Of a stretch of 64,000 nucleotides of DNA, positions 59,699 through 64,000 are shown in pieces. The notes beneath the pieces are model-generated. The model did no database searches, was not told the DNA's origin, and saw nothing but the letters and a program-made list of their open reading frames with translations. Both the position numbers and the translations under genes were made by a program. This stretch comes from CAVYUC01 sp963816685 (GTDB lineage: Bacteria; Bacteroidota; Bacteroidia; Bacteroidales; Prolixibacteraceae), in the NCBI GenBank assembly GCA_963816685.1, contig CAWFMB010000019.1:145542-209541 (forward strand), given 5' to 3'. How positions within the stretch are numbered: position 1 is the first letter of the stretch; each line of letters starts with the position of its first letter.

Positions 59699-61003
59699 AT
59701 GAGATACGAGGGGAAGAAAGCTGCGTTTTATACGCTGGGCTGTAAACTCAACTTCTCTGAAACCTCAACCATTGCAGGTTCTTTTAAGGAAGTAGGTTTC
59801 GAGCGGGTGGAGTTCAGTGAAAAAGCAGATGTGTATGTGATAAATACCTGTTCTGTCACCAACCAGGGCGACAAAACCAGCCGGAACATCATCCGTCAGG
59901 CGGTGCGGAAAAATCCGGATGCCATGGTCATAGTGGTGGGTTGCTATTCGCAGCTGAAACCTGAAGAAGTTGGCCATATCGAAGGAGTCGATCTTGTTTT
60001 GGGAACACAGGAAAAATTCCACATTCCGGCCTATTTAAACGGATTGCAGAAACGGGAAAAAACAGAAATAAAAACCACCCGGCTCGCCAACATCAACAAT
60101 TACCATAAGGCATTTTCATGGGGTGACCGGACGCGTAGTTTCCTGAAGATTCAGGATGGCTGTGATTATTACTGCTCGTTTTGCACCATCCCCTTTGCCC
60201 GCGGACGCAGCCGGAACGACAATATTGAAAATACGGTAGCCGAAGCCAAAAAAGCGGTGGAAAAAGGGTTTCGCGAAATTGTTCTCACCGGCGTCAATAT
60301 TGGAGATTTCGGAAAATCAACCGGCGAAAATTTCCTTGATTTTCTGAAAGCCATGGAAAAAGTGGACGGACTTGAACGGTTGCGCCTTGGCTCCATCGAA
60401 CCCAATCTTTTAAAGGATGAAATTATTGAACTGGTTGCCGGGTCAAAGGTAATCATGCCTCATTTTCATATCCCGCTGCAATCAGGGTCCGACGAAATCC
60501 TGTCGCTGATGAAGCGAAAATATTCCACCGGGTTATTTGCCCGGCGCATCAGTAAAATCAGGGAGGTTGTTCCCCATGCCTTTATTGGTGTGGATGTCAT
60601 AGCCGGAACAAACGGCGAAACGGAAGAACTTTTCCAGGAATCGTATGATTTTCTGAACAGCCTCGAAATTTCGCAGCTCCATGCCTTTACCTACTCAGAG
60701 CGAAGCGGAACACAGGCCCTGAAAATTCCATGGAAAGTGGATGTGGAAGACCGGAAACGCCGTACACAGATGTACATCAACCTGTCGGAAAAAAAATTAC
60801 GCTCATTTTACGAAAAACACCTTGGAACATCGCAGACCGTGCTTTTCGAATCGCAGAAAAAAGGAGACGCCATGGCAGGATTTACCGAAAATTACATTAA
60901 GGTGGAAACATCTTTCGATGAAAAGCTGGAGAACCAGCTGAAAACGGTAAGGCTGCAGTCCATTCTCCCCAATGGTCATGTGGATGTATTGCTGGATACC
61001 TGA
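59699..61003 (+). CDS. mtaB: tRNA (N6-threonylcarbamoyladenosine37) methylthiotransferase
   Basis: A 434-residue radical-SAM enzyme that inserts a methylthio group into t6A37 of ANN-decoding tRNAs. The N-terminal Fe-S domain carries three cysteines (YTLGCKLNFSETS, VINTCSVTNQGDKTSRN, VVGCYSQLKPEE). The radical-SAM cluster motif is QDGCDYYCSFCTIPFARGRS. Other signatures are EIVLTGVNIGDFG and MPHFHIPLQSGSDEIL, and a TRAM-like C-terminus is present. The KLNFSET opening is typical of MtaB rather than MiaB or RimO. A strong promoter and structured leader precede it. Confidence 0.92.
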   Translation: MRYEGKKAAFYTLGCKLNFSETSTIAGSFKEVGFERVEFSEKADVYVINTCSVTNQGDKTSRNIIRQAVRKNPDAMVIVVGCYSQLKPEEVGHIEGVDLVLGTQEKFHIPAYLNGLQKREKTEIKTTRLANINNYHKAFSWGDRTRSFLKIQDGCDYYCSFCTIPFARGRSRNDNIENTVAEAKKAVEKGFREIVLTGVNIGDFGKSTGENFLDFLKAMEKVDGLERLRLGSIEPNLLKDEIIELVAGSKVIMPHFHIPLQSGSDEILSLMKRKYSTGLFARRISKIREVVPHAFIGVDVIAGTNGETEELFQESYDFLNSLEISQLHAFTYSERSGTQALKIPWKVDVEDRKRRTQMYINLSEKKLRSFYEKHLGTSQTVLFESQKKGDAMAGFTENYIKVETSFDEKLENQLKTVRLQSILPNGHVDVLLDT

Positions 61004-61095
61004 TTCATAAAAAAGAAATTTTTCCTCCCCTTTTCTTTAGCCCCTCACCGGAGCAGGGACATACCTTCTCTATATTAAATTCGCGGTATATTCGC

Positions 61096-61145
61096 ACTAA
61101 ATTCGCATTAAATTCGCGAAATCGCGAATTTAATGCGAATTTAGT
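61096..61145. repeat. Perfect 24-bp-arm intergenic hairpin
   Basis: Arms 61096-61119 and 61122-61145 are exact reverse complements with only AA between them. The arm reads ACTAAATTCGCATTAAATTC then GCGA, built of 11-bp units like those at 25530. Degenerate units extend outside both arms (ATATTCGC to the left, CCGAATTTAGTACGAAG to the right). It lies in the 260-bp gap between mtaB and the inositol-monophosphatase gene. Confidence 0.88.
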
Positions 61146-61239
61146 CCGAATTTAGTACGAAGTAAATCCGAATATGAGACTGCGGGGGAATAGGGGAAAT
61201 ATCTCCCGGAGCCAGACCGGCACTCCCTGATTTTTTCCC

Positions 61240-61247
61240 TACCTTTA
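61240..61247 (+). promoter_or_regulatory. Possible -7 box of the inositol-monophosphatase-family gene
   Basis: TACCTTTA is one base off TAnnTTTG and lies 16 bp before the ATG at 61264. No clear -33 box is seen. Confidence 0.35.
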
Positions 61248-61263
61248 CTTCAAATTTTTAAAA

Positions 61264-62058
61264 ATGGATTACAAAAAACGCTGTTTTGAGGTACAGGATA
61301 TTGCCCGCTCTGTTGGGATTTTCATCCGGGATGAACGAAAAAAGGTGTCTGATAAGGATGTGGAATTAAAAAGCGAGGCAAGCCTGGTGACCTATGTGGA
61401 TAAAACAGCAGAAAAAAGAATAGTATCGGCACTGAAGGAATTAATTCCCGAAAGTGGTTTTGTCACCGAAGAAGGAACTGCATCCCACGAAAATGAAAAA
61501 TACAAATGGATTATTGACCCGCTGGATGGCACCACCAATTACATTCACGGGATTACCCCTTATTCGGTGAGTATCGCATTGATGGAAGCGGAAGAACTGG
61601 TGCTGGGAGTGGTTTTCGATGTGGTGCTGGACGAAATGTTTTATGCCTGGAAAGGAAGTCCGGCATTTCTGAATGAAAAAGAGATAAAAGTGGCCACAGC
61701 CAATGCATCAAAAGATGCGTTAATAGCCACGGGTTTTCCCTACTACGATTTTGACCGTGTGGACGATTACATGGGGGCCATGAAGCAGCTGATGAAGGAA
61801 ACACGTGGAATCCGCCGGCTGGGATCTGCAGCCATCGATTTGTGTTATGTAGCCTGCGGGCGCTTTGATGCATTTTTCGAACATGCCCTCCATGCCTGGG
61901 ATGTGGCAGCCGGTGCCTTCATCATTCAGCAGGCCGGCGGAAAAGTAACCGATTTTAACGGGGGAGAAAACTGGCTTTTCGGAGGCGAAATGGTAGCTGC
62001 AAGCAATGCTTATTTCCCCGGATTCTTCAAAATCATTAACAGCTTTTTAGGCGACTAA
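61264..62058 (+). CDS. Inositol monophosphatase family protein
   Basis: A 264-residue Mg-dependent phosphatase of the IMPase/FIG superfamily. Metal-site motifs are the glutamate in SGFVTEEGTASH, IIDPLDGTTNYIHGI and HAWDVAAGAFIIQQAGGKV. The N-terminus, ASLVTYVDKTAEKRIVSAL, corresponds to the DKxxE element. Substrates could be inositol-1-phosphate or related sugar phosphates; the family does not decide. It stands downstream of a hairpin and is followed by a perfect 15-bp inverted repeat. Confidence 0.92.
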   Translation: MDYKKRCFEVQDIARSVGIFIRDERKKVSDKDVELKSEASLVTYVDKTAEKRIVSALKELIPESGFVTEEGTASHENEKYKWIIDPLDGTTNYIHGITPYSVSIALMEAEELVLGVVFDVVLDEMFYAWKGSPAFLNEKEIKVATANASKDALIATGFPYYDFDRVDDYMGAMKQLMKETRGIRRLGSAAIDLCYVACGRFDAFFEHALHAWDVAAGAFIIQQAGGKVTDFNGGENWLFGGEMVAASNAYFPGFFKIINSFLGD

Positions 62059-62071
62059 TACTTAAAATTGT

Positions 62072-62115
62072 ACATTTAATTGTGCAGTATTTTGTGTTTT
62101 TGCACAATTAAATGT
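62072..62115. repeat. Perfect 15-bp-arm inverted repeat
   Basis: ACATTTAATTGTGCA (62072-62086) and TGCACAATTAAATGT (62101-62115) are exact reverse complements around a 14-nt T/G-rich loop, starting 13 bp after the phosphatase stop. It may be a terminator or a dimeric operator for the next gene, whose ATG is 152 bp downstream. Confidence 0.75.
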
Positions 62116-62267
62116 GCAAATATGAAACAAACAAACAATCTGTTTCGAAGTACATTGAATATGGAGCCGGAAACACGATTCCGTTACGGGCTTTCGGTTT
62201 AACGTATTAAATTGACCGTTGTGTCTGGCAGATTTTGTAAATTGCACCACAAATAAACAATCAATCT

Positions 62268-62744
62268 ATGGCCGAAAAGGAAATCGCCCTTCTAAAGGAA
62301 CAAATCAACAGGCTCAGCGAGAAAAATTTCGATTTGGATGCCTGGAAGAATCATACCATCATTTTTCTGGAACGGATTTTCGGGAAAGACACCTCGAAGA
62401 TTAAGATGATCAGTGATTTACGCTATGATTATTCGAGCTGGAGCCTGCGCGACACGGCGGCAGCAGGTAAATCGAAAGACGCCGACCCGGTGCGGATGCA
62501 GGCACAGGAACTGCTGGAAGCGACCATCGCGGAGCTGGAAAGTTTGGGAGTGCCGCAGGATAAACCCGGAAACGACAGGATGTGGGAACTTTTACAGGAC
62601 GAACTGACCGGCAGGCAGGTGAAGGATATCCAAAACCTTGTAAAATCGGAAGATCCCGAAAAAACAGAAAAAATAGCCGCTATTCTTAAAAAAATGGAAA
62701 AGGATGACCTGGCTTTAACCATTGCCAAACTTCTTATTTCGTAA
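62268..62744 (+). CDS. Uncharacterised small acidic/helical protein
   Basis: A 158-residue soluble protein that I cannot place in a family. The N-terminus is a probable coiled coil (EIALLKEQINRLSEKNFDLD). The middle contains WKNHTIIFLERIFGKDTSKI and MISDLRYDYSSWSLRDTA, and a conserved-looking Tyr/Trp patch suggests a fold core. The C-terminal half is helical (MQAQELLEATIAELESLG, EKTEKIAAILKKMEKDDLAL). There is no signal peptide or membrane segment. It lies 9 bp upstream of a glycosyltransferase gene and is probably cotranscribed with it. Confidence 0.7.
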   Translation: MAEKEIALLKEQINRLSEKNFDLDAWKNHTIIFLERIFGKDTSKIKMISDLRYDYSSWSLRDTAAAGKSKDADPVRMQAQELLEATIAELESLGVPQDKPGNDRMWELLQDELTGRQVKDIQNLVKSEDPEKTEKIAAILKKMEKDDLALTIAKLLIS

Positions 62745-62753
62745 CCGGTAAAA

Positions 62754-63797
62754 ATGCCTGAAAATCAAAAAATCGCCATTGTGATTCTCAACTGGAATGG
62801 CGCCAAACTGTTCGAAAAATTTCTGCCTTCGGTTGTCCGCAATTCAGCAGCCGGCAACATTGAAATTATTGTTGCCGATAACGGTTCAACCGACAATTCC
62901 ATTGAAGTGCTGCAAACCGGTTTTCCTACAGTAAAAATCATTGAATTAAAAACCAATTATGGTTTTGCCGAGGGATACAATCAGGCCCTGAAGCAAATTG
63001 AAGCTGATTTTTTTGTATTACTGAATTCAGATGTGGAGGTGACGCCGGGTTGGATTGAAAAGTGTATGCAGCTCTTTGAACAACATGAATCTGTTGCCGC
63101 CGTTCAGCCCAAGATACTGAGTTATGAAAAGCCGCACCTGTTTGAATATGCCGGGGCTGCCGGGGGATTTATCGACAAATTCGGATACCCGTTTTGCCGC
63201 GGCCGTATATTGAATCAAATGGAACCCGATGTGGGGCAATACAACAGGGAAACATCCATATTCTGGGCCAGCGGGGCCTGTATGTTTGTGAAAGCCGGCA
63301 TTTTCAAAGAGATGGGCGGATTCGACGGTGATTTCTGGGCGCACATGGAGGAAATTGATTTGTGCTGGCGGTTAAAAAGCCGCGGTTACCAAATCCTGTA
63401 CCAGCCCGACAGCGTGGTGTTTCACCTGGGGGGCGGCACCCTTTCGTACGGAAGCCCGCAGAAAGTATACCTCAATTTCAGGAACAACCTCTACATGCTG
63501 TACAAGAACCTTCCCCAAAAATATTTCAAACGGATATTTTTAATCCGGATGGTGCTGGATGGAGTGGCGGCCTTAAAATTTATCGGCGGCTTTCATTTCA
63601 GGAGTTTTGGGGCGGTGGCCAAAGCCCACTCTGCATTTTACAGCCATCTTCCGGCCTTGAAGCAAAAAAGAAAAGAAATTCAGCAGTTTACCGAAGTACA
63701 GGACCATACAGAAATATACAGGAAAAGCATCATGTGGAAATTCTTTATTCAGAAGAAACAAAAATTTTCAGCCTTAAATTTCAATCCGGGTAAATGA
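62754..63797 (+). CDS. Family 2 glycosyltransferase
   Basis: A 347-residue GT-A-fold enzyme (GT2, rhamnosyltransferase-like). It has the N-terminal nucleotide-binding IAIVILNWNGAKLFEKFLPS and VADNGSTDNSIEVLQ, the metal-binding DxD-like FVLLNSDVEVTPGWIEK, SGACMFVKAGIFKEMGGFD and the catalytic-loop segment FWAHMEEIDLCWRLKSRGY. A basic C-terminal part follows that may touch the membrane. It is likely involved in surface polysaccharide or LPS synthesis; donor and acceptor are unknown. Its stop overlaps the next ATG (ATGA). Confidence 0.9.
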   Translation: MPENQKIAIVILNWNGAKLFEKFLPSVVRNSAAGNIEIIVADNGSTDNSIEVLQTGFPTVKIIELKTNYGFAEGYNQALKQIEADFFVLLNSDVEVTPGWIEKCMQLFEQHESVAAVQPKILSYEKPHLFEYAGAAGGFIDKFGYPFCRGRILNQMEPDVGQYNRETSIFWASGACMFVKAGIFKEMGGFDGDFWAHMEEIDLCWRLKSRGYQILYQPDSVVFHLGGGTLSYGSPQKVYLNFRNNLYMLYKNLPQKYFKRIFLIRMVLDGVAALKFIGGFHFRSFGAVAKAHSAFYSHLPALKQKRKEIQQFTEVQDHTEIYRKSIMWKFFIQKKQKFSALNFNPGK

Positions 63798-64000
63798 AGG
63801 AAAAACTGATAATTACGGAAAGGGTATATACCTATCAAATCGATTTTATCGGGCATGTGAACAATATTGTGTACATCCAGTGGCTGGAGAATGCCCGGGT
63901 GAAACTACTCGAAGCCATAGGCCTGCCGGTAACCGAACTAATTGAGAAGCACGGCATTTTCCCGGTGCTGACCAAAACGGCCATCCGCTACCGCAAACCT
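63794..64000 (+). CDS. Hotdog-fold acyl-CoA thioesterase (4HBT/YbgC-like), partial
   Basis: The first 69 codons of a 4-hydroxybenzoyl-CoA thioesterase-family protein, cut by the window end. The start overlaps the glycosyltransferase stop. The family opening is clear: VYTYQIDFIGHVNNIVYIQW with Asp and His of the active-site helix, then LENARVKLLEAIGLP and FPVLTKTAIRYRKP. It would hydrolyse acyl-CoA or acyl-ACP; the substrate is unknown. Confidence 0.85.
   Translation, partial: MKEKLIITERVYTYQIDFIGHVNNIVYIQWLENARVKLLEAIGLPVTELIEKHGIFPVLTKTAIRYRKP

Overview
The window looks like a chromosomal segment of a Bacteroidota bacterium, most likely of the Marinilabiliales/Prolixibacteraceae type. The evidence is the TAnnTTTG-type -7 boxes, the absence of clear Shine-Dalgarno sequences, the gene order coaX - outer-membrane protein - TPR protein - lptC - CBS/CorC protein - SurA/PpiD-like isomerase, the pairing of an AIR-synthase-like gene with prfA and pyrF, and several sulfatases. 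This is inferred from gene content and order; no rRNA is present.

Left part (1-11.2 kb): two divergent tripartite RND efflux operons. The leftward one (adaptor, RND pump, TolC-like protein) carries three separate one-base reading-frame breaks, two in the pump and one in the TolC signal peptide. The rightward one is intact. A small cupin gene follows.

11.2-24.0 kb is housekeeping on the + strand: nadB-nadC-coaX (NAD and CoA cofactors), then an envelope block (FadL-like barrel, TPR protein, LptC, CBS/CorC membrane protein, periplasmic isomerase), gpmI and a cysteine-rich DUF3109 protein.

24.2-31.85 kb is the most striking part. A sigma-54-like promoter precedes a locus with three related small secreted proteins, a two-domain immunoglobulin-like periplasmic protein resembling a fimbrial chaperone, a 1004-residue predicted outer-membrane barrel with N-terminal Ig domains, C-terminal Ig-like domains and a terminal SPOR domain, and a fourth small secreted protein. 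Layout and sequence features recall a chaperone-usher surface-fibre system. I know of no such pathway as a described Bacteroidota system, where type V pili are usual.

32-45.3 kb mixes metabolism and carbohydrate/sulfate-ester genes: a sulfatase with C-terminal helical repeats, a VOC protein, an HD hydrolase, an acyl-CoA ligase, an AIR-synthase-like gene, prfA, a DUF433/DUF5615 toxin-antitoxin pair placed between prfA and pyrF, a GH5 glycosidase, a Tat-exported Gfo/Idh oxidoreductase and a second sulfatase.

45.3-56.7 kb is repeat-rich and tied to tRNA genes. It has a 250-bp tandem array (5 copies) beside tRNA-Gly/Leu/Gly, mutS, a ricT-like gene, a 212-bp tandem array of hairpins (4.6 copies), a DUF4874/DUF4832 secreted protein, and a 566-bp tandem array in which a small GIY-YIG nuclease gene alternates with tRNA-Val-derived tRNA-like genes next to an intact tRNA-Val(UAC). 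A family of long perfect intergenic hairpins occurs three times in the window.

56.7-64 kb has visibly higher GC and carries folC, a PIN-PhoH ATPase, a tRNA methylthiotransferase with a structured leader, an inositol-monophosphatase-family gene, an unknown small protein, a family 2 glycosyltransferase and the start of a hotdog thioesterase cut by the window end.
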